A stretch of 64,000 nucleotides of DNA. Origin: Silvibacterium acidisoli (GTDB taxonomy: Bacteria > Acidobacteriota > Terriglobia > Terriglobales > Acidobacteriaceae). Below are positions 34,016 to 45,325 of this stretch, in pieces. The notes beneath the pieces were generated by a model. The model did no database searches and was not told the origin of the DNA. It was given only the letters and a program-made list of their open reading frames with translations. A program made the position numbers and the translations under genes. Location of the stretch: assembly GCA_022870745.1 (NCBI GenBank), contig CP085323.1, positions 5,022,001 through 5,086,000 on the forward strand, written 5' to 3'. Each line of letters begins with the position of its first letter. Position 1 is the stretch's first letter.

Positions 34016-34600
34016 ATGAGCGCAGTCGAAATCGAGGTCAAGTTTCAGGTCACCGACGCAGCGGCACTGGAAGCAAAACTTCGCACCATCGGGTTCCATC
34101 TCGACACCCCGCGCACCTTTGAGCGCAATGTACTCTACGACACGCCCGACCGCAGGCTCCGTTCCGAACACGCAATTCTGCGCATCCGCCGATACGGCGA
34201 GCAGTGGGTGCTGACCCACAAATGCATGCCAAAGGATAACGATCCCGAGGCCCGCCACAAGCATCGCGTGGAAACCGAGACCCGAGTGTCCGATGGTGAG
34301 GCACTCGGCGCTGTTTTCGAGCAGATGGGATTCGCTCCCGCCTTCGCCTACGAAAAATGGCGTACGGAATACGCCGATGCCACCGGCCATTGCGTGATCG
34401 ACGAAACCCCGATCGGCACCTTCGCCGAACTCGAAGGCCCCGAGGAGTGGATCGACAGTAAGGCAGCGCAGCTTGGCCTGGAACCCGATCAGCTTAGCAC
34501 CCTCAGCTACGGACGGCTTTTTGAGCAATGGCGTGAGCGGACAGGCAGCGATGCAGCCGATCTGACCTTCGCCGCCATCGGCAACGCCACATCCTTGTAG
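34016..34600 (+). CDS. CYTH-domain protein (class IV adenylate cyclase/CyaB-like)
   Basis: A 194-residue CYTH/triphosphate tunnel protein. The N-terminal EIEVKF gives the ExExK signature (residues 5-10). The basic tunnel residues appear in DTPDRRLRSEHAILRIRR and WVLTHK, and the C-terminal half carries acidic partners (VIDETPIGTFAELEG). Members hydrolyse or cyclise triphosphates (thiamine triphosphate, polyphosphate, ATP). The exact activity cannot be read. Cytoplasmic. Confidence 0.88.
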   Translation: MSAVEIEVKFQVTDAAALEAKLRTIGFHLDTPRTFERNVLYDTPDRRLRSEHAILRIRRYGEQWVLTHKCMPKDNDPEARHKHRVETETRVSDGEALGAVFEQMGFAPAFAYEKWRTEYADATGHCVIDETPIGTFAELEGPEEWIDSKAAQLGLEPDQLSTLSYGRLFEQWRERTGSDAADLTFAAIGNATSL

Positions 34601-34676
34601 AACCCTCTCAAGCTTTTTATCTTTTCAGCCGATAGGCCCATCATCCGGCGGATTTTTCCGCTCTGCGAGGTGTGCC

Positions 34677-35027
34677 TTGAATTCCAGAAAATTTATAAAC
34701 CGGTCTTACGAGGCCGGCAGCTTCCTGTCTTTCGTTTTGCTCTGCGCGCTTTTCCTGCTCAGCCTGCCCGCGAGCGCCGAGGATCGTAAAGTCGCTCGCC
34801 GCGTTCCCCCCGTCTATCCCGAACTTGCCCGCCGCATGCACATCACCGGCTCTGTACGAATTTCGGCCAATGTTGCCGCCGACGGCAGTGTGACGGAAGC
34901 CAAGGCGGTCAATGGCAACAAGATGCTCTCTGGCGCTGCGGAAGATGCGGTGCGCAAGTGGAAGTTCGTCCCGGCTGACGCGCCGAGCACCGTGGACATC
35001 GATGTGAACTTCGAATCGGTCAACTAA
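34677..35027 (+). CDS. Exported TonB C-terminal-domain protein
   Basis: 116 residues: a basic N-terminus, one hydrophobic stretch (about 14-31) ending in LPASAE, which looks like a signal peptide, then a TonB_C domain (RVPPVYPELARRMHITGSV, VAADGSVTEAKAVNGN, EDAVRKWKFVPA). It has no proline-rich spanner, so it is not a full TonB. It is one of the free-standing TonB-C proteins common in acidobacteria. TTG start with GAGG upstream. Lies 34 bp before the chemoreceptor gene. Confidence 0.85.
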   Translation: MNSRKFINRSYEAGSFLSFVLLCALFLLSLPASAEDRKVARRVPPVYPELARRMHITGSVRISANVAADGSVTEAKAVNGNKMLSGAAEDAVRKWKFVPADAPSTVDIDVNFESVN

Positions 35028-35061
35028 TTTCTCAAAAATCCCCTGAAGGAAACCACACATC

Positions 35062-36789
35062 ATGTCCCTGATGGATTCGCGCCTGTCGTACAAACTGCGC
35101 CTCAGCACAATTATCCTGCTGGGGTCTGTGCTGCTCGGCTCGCTTGCCGCATATCTCAAGATGCGGCAGGTGAGCGGCCTCTCCGATGAAATTGCCAGCA
35201 GAGGACTCCCTGCCCTTTCGCAGATCCGCGAGCTGCGCTCCTCGGAGATGGGAGCCACGGCAGCGCTCGAATCCTACGTCCTCTTCGGAGCGGATTCTTC
35301 CATGGCGCAGCGCTACGCTGCGGAAATTGCCGGTTACCGGGCCCAGACCCATGCCACGCTGGACAAGATCGCCACGCTTCGCCAGACCTACGTCCGCACC
35401 ATCGGAGCGGAGCGGCTGGATGCGCTGGTGAGCCAGTACAACAAGCTGGAGACGGTGCAGAACGAGGTGCAGCGGCTGGCCGTGGGCCAGGGCAGCGACG
35501 GGACCAGCAAGGCGTTCGACCTGCTGCAGGGCCCGGCCGCGCATGCCAATGCCGACCTGGTCAAGCAGGTCAATGAGGTCGCGGCCAGCCTGACCACGAC
35601 CACCGATGACGAACTGAAGCAGGTGCTCGCGATCAATCGCAATGAGGCCATCGTGCTCTGGACGGCCATCATTCTCGGCGGCCTGATCGGCGCAACCCTC
35701 TCGGAAATGACAACGCGGCGCATCGTCCGCTCCATCACAATGGTCGCCGACCGCTCGCAGACCATCGCCGAGGGCGACCTCACCGGCGAGCCCCTGCACA
35801 TGGACTCGAACGATGAGATCACGAGCCTGGCCGGCTCCATCAACCGCATGCAGGACAACCTGCGCGAGATGATCCGCACCATGATGGAGATCTCTTCCAC
35901 CGTCAGCGAGGACTCGGCAAAGCTCAGCCGCTCGTCGAACGACTCCTTCCGACGCATCAAGGAGCAGAGTCTGCAGACGCAGCAGGCGGCCGCTGCCATG
36001 CAGGAGATGTCGATCTCGATCGCTGAGGTCTCCCGCCACGCTCAGAATGCAGCCGTCAACTCGAAGCAGGCCGCTTCGACCGCCCGCGAAGGCGGCTCCA
36101 TCGTCGAACAGATGCTGTCGAGCATGCAGTCCATCGCCGACTCGGTTCGCAACACCGCCGCTACCGTGCAGCGCCTCGGCAAGGAGAGCGAGCAGATCAT
36201 CCGCATCGTCAACGTGATCGAAGAGATCGCCCAGAAGACGAACCTCCTTGCGCTGAACGCCGCCATCGAAGCCGCCCGTGCGGGTGAGCAGGGACGCGGC
36301 TTTGCCGTGGTCGCCGGAGAGGTCCGCCGCCTCGCCGAATCGACACGCGACGCGACCAGCGAAATCGGCCAGATGGTGAAAGGTATTCGCGAGCATACCC
36401 GGAGCGCCGTCGATGCGATGGAAGCCGGCACCCACACCGTCACCGAAGGCGTGGAAACCACGAATCGCGCGGGCGAAGCACTCAACCGCATCATCCAGAT
36501 GGCCGACCAGGTAGATGCGATGATCGCGCAGATCGCCACCGCCTCCATGCAGCAGGCCGAGGCGGCACGGCAGTCGAGCGAGAGCGTGGACACCATCAAC
36601 CAGCTCGGCGAAGAGAGTGCCGCTTCGATCCCGGCTACCAACAACATCGTCGAGTCGGTCGAGCAGGGCTCGAAACGCCTCGAAGATCATATCCGCAAGT
36701 TCCGCCTCGAAGACAGGCAGCCGGTACCCCGGACGGCGATTGTGCCCTCAGGGTTCGGACGCAATCACGCCACCGCTTACGGCGACTAA
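35062..36789 (+). CDS. Methyl-accepting chemotaxis protein
   Basis: A 575-residue receptor. Membrane helix 1 is at about 14-33, a four-helix periplasmic sensor domain at 34-188 and membrane helix 2 at about 190-210. A HAMP domain follows ([21 protein letters not shown]...), then the signalling domain with the conserved hairpin tip [20 protein letters not shown] and [17 protein letters not shown]. Methylation-type Gln/Glu-Ala-rich segments flank it. It lacks a CheR-binding C-terminal pentapeptide. No che genes are nearby. It ends before a strong terminator shared with secA. Confidence 0.95.
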   Translation: MSLMDSRLSYKLRLSTIILLGSVLLGSLAAYLKMRQVSGLSDEIASRGLPALSQIRELRSSEMGATAALESYVLFGADSSMAQRYAAEIAGYRAQTHATLDKIATLRQTYVRTIGAERLDALVSQYNKLETVQNEVQRLAVGQGSDGTSKAFDLLQGPAAHANADLVKQVNEVAASLTTTTDDELKQVLAINRNEAIVLWTAIILGGLIGATLSEMTTRRIVRSITMVADRSQTIAEGDLTGEPLHMDSNDEITSLAGSINRMQDNLREMIRTMMEISSTVSEDSAKLSRSSNDSFRRIKEQSLQTQQAAAAMQEMSISIAEVSRHAQNAAVNSKQAASTAREGGSIVEQMLSSMQSIADSVRNTAATVQRLGKESEQIIRIVNVIEEIAQKTNLLALNAAIEAARAGEQGRGFAVVAGEVRRLAESTRDATSEIGQMVKGIREHTRSAVDAMEAGTHTVTEGVETTNRAGEALNRIIQMADQVDAMIAQIATASMQQAEAARQSSESVDTINQLGEESAASIPATNNIVESVEQGSKRLEDHIRKFRLEDRQPVPRTAIVPSGFGRNHATAYGD

Positions 36790-36800
36790 CTCCCTTCCCC

Positions 36801-36848
36801 AAACAAGCAAAAGGGCGGAGCCTTACGGCTCCGCCCTTTTGCTTGTTT
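36801..36848. terminator. Bidirectional terminator between the MCP gene and secA
   Basis: A perfect 22-bp inverted repeat (36801-36822 with 36827-36848) around a TTAC loop. The stem core is GGGCGGAGCC, flanked by A-tracts that become U-tracts in either direction. Both convergent genes stop within about 12 bp of it. Confidence 0.95.
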
Positions 36849-36857
36849 CACACTCGA

Positions 36858-39845
<2,988 letters not shown>

Positions 39846-40038
39846 AGCGTAATTTCCTCACGATACATTCTAAACGCTGGCAGGAAAGTGCGCTTTACAG
39901 GTTGGTTTCTGTCGATCGGGGATGCTTCCTGTCGACTTCGTGAGTCTGCAGGCGATGATCCGCGCCTCCCGATGCAAGCCACGATTCGTCTCGCATCACG
40001 CTCAATCCACATCCGGCCTTTACCGACAGGTGAAGAAA

Positions 40039-40069
40039 GCAGAAGGCCGCCGCTGTGGCGGCTCTCTGC
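40039..40069 (-). terminator. Hairpin downstream of the 49-codon gene
   Basis: On the minus strand GCAGA...TCTGC encloses GCCGC-CACA-GCGGC, followed by a pyrimidine-rich TTTCTTC. It lies just after the stop of the small gene at 40077 and before secA, so it probably ends that short transcript. Confidence 0.6.
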
Positions 40070-40076
40070 ACTTGAA

Positions 40077-40226
40077 CTACTTCTTGTCAGGTACTGCGTA
40101 CCCTCCCTGCCAGGTCCCCGACTGGGGTCCATTCGGCGTGTGGACTGTGACCGGTATGCCATAGCTGCCTGGTGGTTTGCCGTCCGGCGTTTCGAACTGC
40201 TTCCCGTCCTTATCTGTAAACGACAT
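40077..40226 (-). CDS. Small protein of 49 residues, unrecognised
   Basis: An ATG with GAGGA nine bases upstream opens a 49-codon frame: MSFTDKDGKQFETPDGKPP, then GSYGIPVTVHTPNG, then PQSGTWQGGYAVPDKK. It is hydrophilic and rich in Gly, Pro, Lys and Asp, with no membrane segment or signal. It sits alone in a 609-bp gap between xerC and secA and is followed by a terminator-like hairpin. This supports a real, separately transcribed gene. I do not know the family. The rest of the gap (39846-40038 and 40227-40454) shows no further gene. Confidence 0.6.
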   Translation of the reverse strand: MSFTDKDGKQFETPDGKPPGSYGIPVTVHTPNGPQSGTWQGGYAVPDKK

Positions 40227-40454
40227 AGGAATGTCCTCGCTTTCGGGTGCTGAGTCACCACGTTTTATGGGGCCGACTTACAAGAACAGTCTCAGGACCG
40301 GAATCTTAACGCCACTCCACCGTCGCCGCAGATTTTTTTTCGCGCTCCCAAACCCATAAATCAGGCACTGCGCTTAAAGCGCGAATATCGCCCGATTTTT
40401 CATCACTTTCGTAGAGAAGACTCTGATATGAGGTTTCGCGGTCGATTTCACAGA

Positions 40455-41387
40455 CTACTTTGCTCGAGGATGCGTCCGGTCGTAAACCTCGGTCACCTGC
40501 CCCACTGTCAGCTGCGTATACCGCTGCGTGGTCGAAAGCCGCTCGTGGCCGAGCAGTTCCTGGATGGCCCTCAGGTCTGCGCCTTCTTCGAGCATGTGCG
40601 TGCCGAAGGCGTGACGAAGCGTGTGCGGGTGAACGTCCGCCGGCAGCCCGTTGGCCTGCGCTACATGCTTCACGATGCGTCCGACGCTGCGGGTGGTGAG
40701 GCGTCCGCTGCCTTTCACGCGAGCGCTGATGAGCAACGCTTCTGTACCGAGCTTTCCCGCTGCCTTTAACTTTTCTTCGCGCTGGGGAAGGTAGGCTCGT
40801 ATCGCCTGCGCCGCTGCATCGCCCAGTGGAACATAACGCTGCTTTTTCCCTTTGCCGCGCACCAGGATCGCCTCATTCGCCCAGCTGAGATCGGCGAGGT
40901 CGATACCCACAAGTTCGGCATTACGAATTCCGCAGCCGTAAAGGAGCTCGAAAATAACCCGGTCGCGGTCCGGCCATGCGGCCGACTCTTCTGATGGAGA
41001 GTCGATAAGGCGGTTCATCTCTTCGATCGTCGGCACGCGGGGCAGATGCTTCGGCAGCTTTGGCGTCGCTACCAGTGACGCAGGATTCTGCTCGACGTAT
41101 CCGCGCCGCGCCAGCCATTTGAACCATGAACGAATCGCTGCCAGGGCGCGCGCCACCGAAGCCTTCGATAGTCCCCTGCCGTACAACTCCCCGAGATAGG
41201 CGCGAATATGCGGATGCTCAAAGCGAGATACAGCAAAGCCCGCACCCAGCTTTGCGACGGAGAATTCTGCAAAAGAGTGCAGCTCGCGATCATAGGCGCG
41301 AACTGTGTGCGGAGACGCCGCCCGCTCGTTCTCGAGCGCTGCGAGGAATTCATCGACCCGTATAACGATCTCAGGCTTCGCGCTCAA
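40455..41387 (-). CDS. xerC: Tyrosine recombinase XerC-type (TTG start)
   Basis: 310 residues with an N-terminal SAM-like DNA-binding domain ([20 protein letters not shown]) and a C-terminal catalytic domain carrying the R-K-H-R-H-Y residues: [55 protein letters not shown] start it at the TTG at 41387, which overlaps the xerD stop (TTGA), because the DNA-binding domain begins soon after; a 75-residue upstream extension is antisense-like. It resolves chromosome dimers at dif with XerD. The XerC/XerD naming of the pair is by resemblance only. Confidence 0.88.
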   Translation of the reverse strand: MSAKPEIVIRVDEFLAALENERAASPHTVRAYDRELHSFAEFSVAKLGAGFAVSRFEHPHIRAYLGELYGRGLSKASVARALAAIRSWFKWLARRGYVEQNPASLVATPKLPKHLPRVPTIEEMNRLIDSPSEESAAWPDRDRVIFELLYGCGIRNAELVGIDLADLSWANEAILVRGKGKKQRYVPLGDAAAQAIRAYLPQREEKLKAAGKLGTEALLISARVKGSGRLTTRSVGRIVKHVAQANGLPADVHPHTLRHAFGTHMLEEGADLRAIQELLGHERLSTTQRYTQLTVGQVTEVYDRTHPRAK

Positions 41388-42307
41388 TCTGCTTTTCTCC
41401 GTGCCCGAGGGTGGTGCTCGCGATGCACCGACTTCAGCCGTCCCAGCGCGAGGTGCGTGTAGACCTGCGTGGTCGAGATATCGGCGTGCCCGAGAATGGT
41501 CTGGACAGTGCGCAGATCGGCTCCATGCTCGACCATGTGCGTGGCGCAGCTGTGCCGAAGCATGTGCGGACTGGCGTGGTAGTCCGATGATTTCACCAGC
41601 TGCCAGATCCACTGTCGCGTAAGCGGACCACCGCGCACCGACAGAAAAAGTTTGCTGGACATCCGGCCTTTCCGCTCAAGCACAGGGCGGCCACGCTTCA
41701 GATAGCTTTCAAGAGCTTCTACCGCAGCCCGTCCTAACGGAACGATGCGTTCCTTGTCTCCCTTGCCGCGAACCAGCGCTCGCCCGGCCTCAAGCGACAG
41801 ATCGGCAACGTTAAGCTCCGTCAGCTCAGAAACTCGCAAGCCCGCAGCGTACAGCAACTCCATGATCGCGCGATCACGCAGCGCGATCGCATCCGCCTCG
41901 GGGTGCTCCGCAGCCATGTCGAGCCGTTCCATCATCTCGCTCACTTCTGACTGCGCCAGCGATTTAGGCAGCACCTTCCACGACGAAGGCGACTCGAGGT
42001 TGATTGTGGGGTCACGCTGAATCCGCTTGTCGAGCAGCAGCCAGCGATAAAACCCGCGCAGGCAGGAAAGCTTGCGCGCCGCCGAACGAGATTCCACACC
42101 GTGACGCCGAAGATGTTCGAGAAAACCGGAGAGGCTTTCGTGCCGTGCCTCAGTCAGAGGCAGATTCTCGCCCTCGAGATACTCCGCAAACTGCAGCAGG
42201 TCCCGCTCATAGGCCTCGCAACTCAACGGACGCAGCCCTTTCTCCACGCGCAGGTAAGTGACGTATTCGCGCAGCAAAGCGGAATTGCCGGAGTTCTCCA
42301 TCTGCAT
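41384..42307 (-). CDS. xerD: Tyrosine recombinase XerD-type
   Basis: A 307-residue tyrosine recombinase. The N-terminal domain begins [20 protein letters not shown]. Catalytic elements are [15 protein letters not shown] (Arg), [14 protein letters not shown] (Lys), [20 protein letters not shown] (His-x-x-Arg, His) and [15 protein letters not shown] (Tyr). ATG at 42307 or 42301. It is followed directly by the xerC-type gene with a TTGA overlap, so the two recombinases are co-translated, which is not the layout in most bacteria, where the genes are apart. Confidence 0.9.
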   Translation of the reverse strand: MQMENSGNSALLREYVTYLRVEKGLRPLSCEAYERDLLQFAEYLEGENLPLTEARHESLSGFLEHLRRHGVESRSAARKLSCLRGFYRWLLLDKRIQRDPTINLESPSSWKVLPKSLAQSEVSEMMERLDMAAEHPEADAIALRDRAIMELLYAAGLRVSELTELNVADLSLEAGRALVRGKGDKERIVPLGRAAVEALESYLKRGRPVLERKGRMSSKLFLSVRGGPLTRQWIWQLVKSSDYHASPHMLRHSCATHMVEHGADLRTVQTILGHADISTTQVYTHLALGRLKSVHREHHPRARRKAD

Positions 42308-42378
42308 TGATTATCGCGGGAGGCGGAAGAAAGCTTTCGAGATGGAACCTGGATAGTGACCTGGGACAGCGGACGTTC

Positions 42379-42432
42379 GGTCAGCGTTGAGGCGGGGTAG
42401 CCGCCCTTCTGCCTACAGCAATTCCGCTGACC
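42379..42432 (+). promoter_or_regulatory. Possible structured leader before the HAD/BtuF-like genes
   Basis: An 8-bp outer stem (GGTCAGCG 42379-42386, CGCTGACC 42425-42432) encloses a 5-bp stem (GGCGG 42391-42395, CCGCC 42401-42405). It lies about 100 bp upstream of the TTG start at 42534. No known riboswitch class was recognised. Confidence 0.35.
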
Positions 42433-42533
42433 TCTATGGTGCTGACCGCTCTTACGCAGCTCTCGATTTACTTTCCCGTTATACAAATCCGATAGGAATC
42501 GCGCACAATAGAAAAGATCAGGAGTTTACGAAG

Positions 42534-43268
42534 TTGACCACTGCACATATTGCGCCTGCCCACTACGACGCTGCTGAATTTGAGGACGCTGTTCTCTCCA
42601 TGTCTCCAACCGTTGCCGTTTTCGATTGCGACGGCACCATCTGGGGCGGCGACGCCGGCTATGGATTTATGGTCTGGTCGATCGAGCACGGTCTCGTCTC
42701 ACGCAATGCTTCGGACTGGATCGACTCACAATATCGCCTGTATCTCGCCGGCGAGGTTTCTGAGATTCAGATGTGCGGCGAGATGACGCAGCTCTACGCT
42801 GGTCTCGCTGAAGCAGAAATCCGGAAGGCTGCGGCTGATTACTTTCGCGGACACATCGAAGCACACATCTTCCCTGAAATCAGGGATTTACTTGCAAAAC
42901 TGAAAGCAAAAGGTGTGGATCTCTGGGCTGTCAGCTCCACCAACAACTGGGTGATTGAAGAAGGTGTAAGCCGCTTCGGAATTCCTGCCAACCGGGTACT
43001 ATCTGCTCGCGTCGAGGTGGTCGACGGCAAAATTACCAGCAAGCTGACCGATGTTCCCAGCGGCCCGGCCAAGGCAACGGCCCTACAGAATGCCGGGGTC
43101 CCGCATCCCGATGCCGTCTTCGGCAACTCCATTCATGATGCCGCCATGCTCGACATTGCCCGTAAGGCCTTCCCGGTCAACCCCACACCCGGCCTGCTCG
43201 AGATCTCGGGCGCCAAAGGCTGGACGGTGTTTTATCCCGAAGCGGTTCTGGCCGACACCAAGCTCTAG
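42534..43268 (+). CDS. HAD-superfamily phosphatase (SerB-like)
   Basis: 244 residues from a TTG with AGGAG nine bases upstream. Motif I is FDCDGTIWGGD (D31, D33), motif II WAVSSTNNW, and motif IV GNSIHDAAM, in which the first Asp of the usual GDS is Asn. The cap and fold resemble phosphoserine-phosphatase-like HAD enzymes. Substrate unknown. The stop abuts the ATG of the BtuF-like gene with no gap, so the two are coupled and may act in one pathway. Confidence 0.85.
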   Translation: MTTAHIAPAHYDAAEFEDAVLSMSPTVAVFDCDGTIWGGDAGYGFMVWSIEHGLVSRNASDWIDSQYRLYLAGEVSEIQMCGEMTQLYAGLAEAEIRKAAADYFRGHIEAHIFPEIRDLLAKLKAKGVDLWAVSSTNNWVIEEGVSRFGIPANRVLSARVEVVDGKITSKLTDVPSGPAKATALQNAGVPHPDAVFGNSIHDAAMLDIARKAFPVNPTPGLLEISGAKGWTVFYPEAVLADTKL

Positions 43269-44084
43269 ATGAAGATCATCTCGCTGCAACCCAGCGTCAG
43301 CGTCATTCTCGACCGGTTGGGTTGCCTCGATTCCCTCGCAGCCTGTACCCGCTATTGTCTCGATGCTGTTCCAGCGCTCCGTGATCGCGGCCTGCCTGTC
43401 ATTCACGACTCGTGGTCAACGAAGACCGAGGAGCTGCTGCCCGTCGCCGCCGATATCGTCATCGCCTCCGTTCCCTACCGGCAGGAATCGCTCACTGCCA
43501 TCCTCAAGGCCGGGATGCCGGCGCTTACACTCTCCCCGCGCAACCTCGCTGACATATATAAAGACATTCGGCTGATTGCGTCGATCGCAGGCGTCGCCGA
43601 ACGGGGCGAAGCTCTTGTGGACGAGATGCAGCAGCAGATTGCCGTAATCGCCGAACGCGCCGCAGCCGCGCCACACAGGCCTATCGTTCACTGCGAAGAA
43701 TGGGGCAAGCCGGTCATTCATTCCCAGCTCTGGGTAGCGGAGCTGGTCGAACTGGCAGGCGGACGCTTTGCCGGGGAGCCCGGAGCGCGCACCACCGCTG
43801 AGGCCGTCGCGGCACTCTTACCCGATGTCATGATTGCTTCCTGGTGCGGCGCCGGAGCGCGCGTGCCGCTTGAAAAGATCGTCGAACAACGTTGCTGGAA
43901 CGACCTGAACGCGGTGAAAAATGGGCAGGTCTACTGCATCCTCGACGAGCTGCTTAACACACCCGGACCGAATCTTGTTGACGGACTGCGGGCGCTCGCC
44001 CAGGCCATTCATCCTGAGATCTTTAGTGCTCGGGAAGGCACATTCGGTCGACAGTTGGATCGTTTTTCTGCTCAATGCGTCTAA
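43269..44084 (+). CDS. BtuF-like substrate-binding-fold protein without signal peptide
   Basis: 271 residues with the class III periplasmic-binding-protein fold of BtuF/FhuD proteins: KIISLQPSVSVILDRLGCLD at the start, VTR-like GLPVIHDSWSTKTEELLPVA, and GRFAGEPGARTTAEAVAALL later. It starts MKIIS with no hydrophobic export signal, and no permease or ATPase gene is adjacent. It may be a cytoplasmic relative (cobamide-binding or related) rather than a transport protein. Directly follows the HAD gene and precedes a Nudix hydrolase. Confidence 0.8.
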   Translation: MKIISLQPSVSVILDRLGCLDSLAACTRYCLDAVPALRDRGLPVIHDSWSTKTEELLPVAADIVIASVPYRQESLTAILKAGMPALTLSPRNLADIYKDIRLIASIAGVAERGEALVDEMQQQIAVIAERAAAAPHRPIVHCEEWGKPVIHSQLWVAELVELAGGRFAGEPGARTTAEAVAALLPDVMIASWCGAGARVPLEKIVEQRCWNDLNAVKNGQVYCILDELLNTPGPNLVDGLRALAQAIHPEIFSAREGTFGRQLDRFSAQCV

Positions 44085-44096
44085 ACTGTAGAGAGC

Positions 44097-44537
44097 ATGG
44101 GAGAAACCGTCGAGCAAAACGCGGAAGCCAACGGCGCCAAGACAATCCGTTATGTCGCCGCTGCCCTGATTCTGCGCGGAGACGAGGTGTTCATCTGTCA
44201 GCGGCGCCCCGACCAGCCTATGGCGCTCAAGTGGGAATTTCCCGGCGGAAAGCTTGAGCCGGGCGAGACCGCAGAACAGGCGCTGGTTCGCGAGTTGCAG
44301 GAAGAACTTGGCATCACCGCGCGGATCGGCCCAAGCGTCATCAATGTCCGCCACACCTACCGCAGCGGCGGAGCTGTAGATCTCCAGTTTTTCGCCGTGC
44401 ATGAGTTTGAAGGCGACATTCAGAACATCATCTTTCACGATGTCCGATGGGTGCCGTTGCGCGAGCTGACTTCCTACGACTTCCTCGCCGCCGACCGTAA
44501 CCTGATTCGAGACCTGGCCGCAGGCAAGCTGCTATAA
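44097..44537 (+). CDS. Nudix hydrolase (MutT/8-oxo-dGTPase type)
   Basis: 146 residues with a perfect Nudix box: GGKLEPGETAEQALVRELQE followed by ELGI at residues 50-73. The opening YVAAALILRGDEVFICQRRP and WEFPGG context is that of MutT-like nucleotide-pool cleaners. The reaction is presumed hydrolysis of an oxidised or modified nucleoside triphosphate; the exact substrate is not readable. Last gene of the HAD-BtuF-like-Nudix run. Confidence 0.93.
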   Translation: MGETVEQNAEANGAKTIRYVAAALILRGDEVFICQRRPDQPMALKWEFPGGKLEPGETAEQALVRELQEELGITARIGPSVINVRHTYRSGGAVDLQFFAVHEFEGDIQNIIFHDVRWVPLRELTSYDFLAADRNLIRDLAAGKLL

Positions 44538-44554
44538 CGCCCAGATTCATCGAC

Positions 44555-45154
44555 TTACCGGCTATTCTGAATCCTATGGTCGTAGATTTTCATCTGCTCC
44601 ACAACCAGATGGTTGGCTTTTTCGAGAGCCTCCTGCGTGTTCGCATCCAGCTGGTTCCAGAACCGGAAAACCTTTTCAGTCTGAATCGATGATTCCTTGA
44701 TCGATCCCTGGTCATCGACCATTGCTGCCATCAGCAGCGTCACCGATTTCTCATGGGGATTGATGAGGGCACGGCGAACCCGGTACCCAATCGAAATACA
44801 TTCGTTCAGATGATCTCCGTCTCCAAGCCCCCAGTTGATCATGTTGGTGCGGCAGGCTGCCGGCGACTTGTAGAAGGTAAACATGGAGAGTTTGTACGTC
44901 CCACGATCACGGTATTCCGGATAGTTCAGGCTGAGCCAATCGGAGCTGGAGACGTCGGGGATGTAGATCTGCACTTCCGGATCGGAAACAAGGAGTAACG
45001 GCGTCGTCCACGACTGGGTTTCATCCAGGACCTGGGCCGGTTTGCCAAAGCTGCCACGTTGCACGACCTGCTGTGCGCAGGAAGGCTGCGATGAGGCGCA
45101 CAAAAGGGTAACGATGATGCCTAGAAATCCTGTCCGGGTACGGTTCAAAAACAT
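44555..45154 (-). CDS. Exported protein of unknown function
   Basis: 199 residues from the ATG at 45154. Residues 1-28 form a signal peptide (basic start, GFLGIIVTLLCASSQPSCA, cleavage before QQ). The mature part is soluble, with Cys and several aromatic residues and no recognised domain; it includes WTTPLLLVSDPEVQIYIPDV and INWGLGDGDHLNECISIGYR. The in-frame sequence up to 45244 lacks signal features and was not used. A GGAG lies 12 bases before the ATG. It stands alone between the Nudix gene and the permease, and nothing adjacent explains its role. Confidence 0.72.
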   Translation of the reverse strand: MFLNRTRTGFLGIIVTLLCASSQPSCAQQVVQRGSFGKPAQVLDETQSWTTPLLLVSDPEVQIYIPDVSSSDWLSLNYPEYRDRGTYKLSMFTFYKSPAACRTNMINWGLGDGDHLNECISIGYRVRRALINPHEKSVTLLMAAMVDDQGSIKESSIQTEKVFRFWNQLDANTQEALEKANHLVVEQMKIYDHRIQNSR

Positions 45155-45325
45155 TGAAAATCTGGTCTCCGATCGTGAGAATGACCAATCTAACGTCAAC
45201 GATTGCGCGCGTCTCAGAAATGACGCGGAAGCGGCGTATTTCATTCACTGCCCGGAATCTCAGCGACGCAAAACGTCTCCCGCACGGGCGGAAGCGGCAT
45301 TTTCCAATGATGCCTGTTTGACAGG

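Noticed and set aside
35032-36690. A 552-codon frame antisense to the chemoreceptor gene
   Set aside because: His/Gly/Asp-rich shadow of the chemoreceptor codons with no domain; the chemoreceptor is intact on the other strand.
42379-42432. Cobalamin riboswitch before the BtuF-like gene
   Set aside because: The nested stems do not show the conserved B12-box; kept only as an unassigned structured leader.
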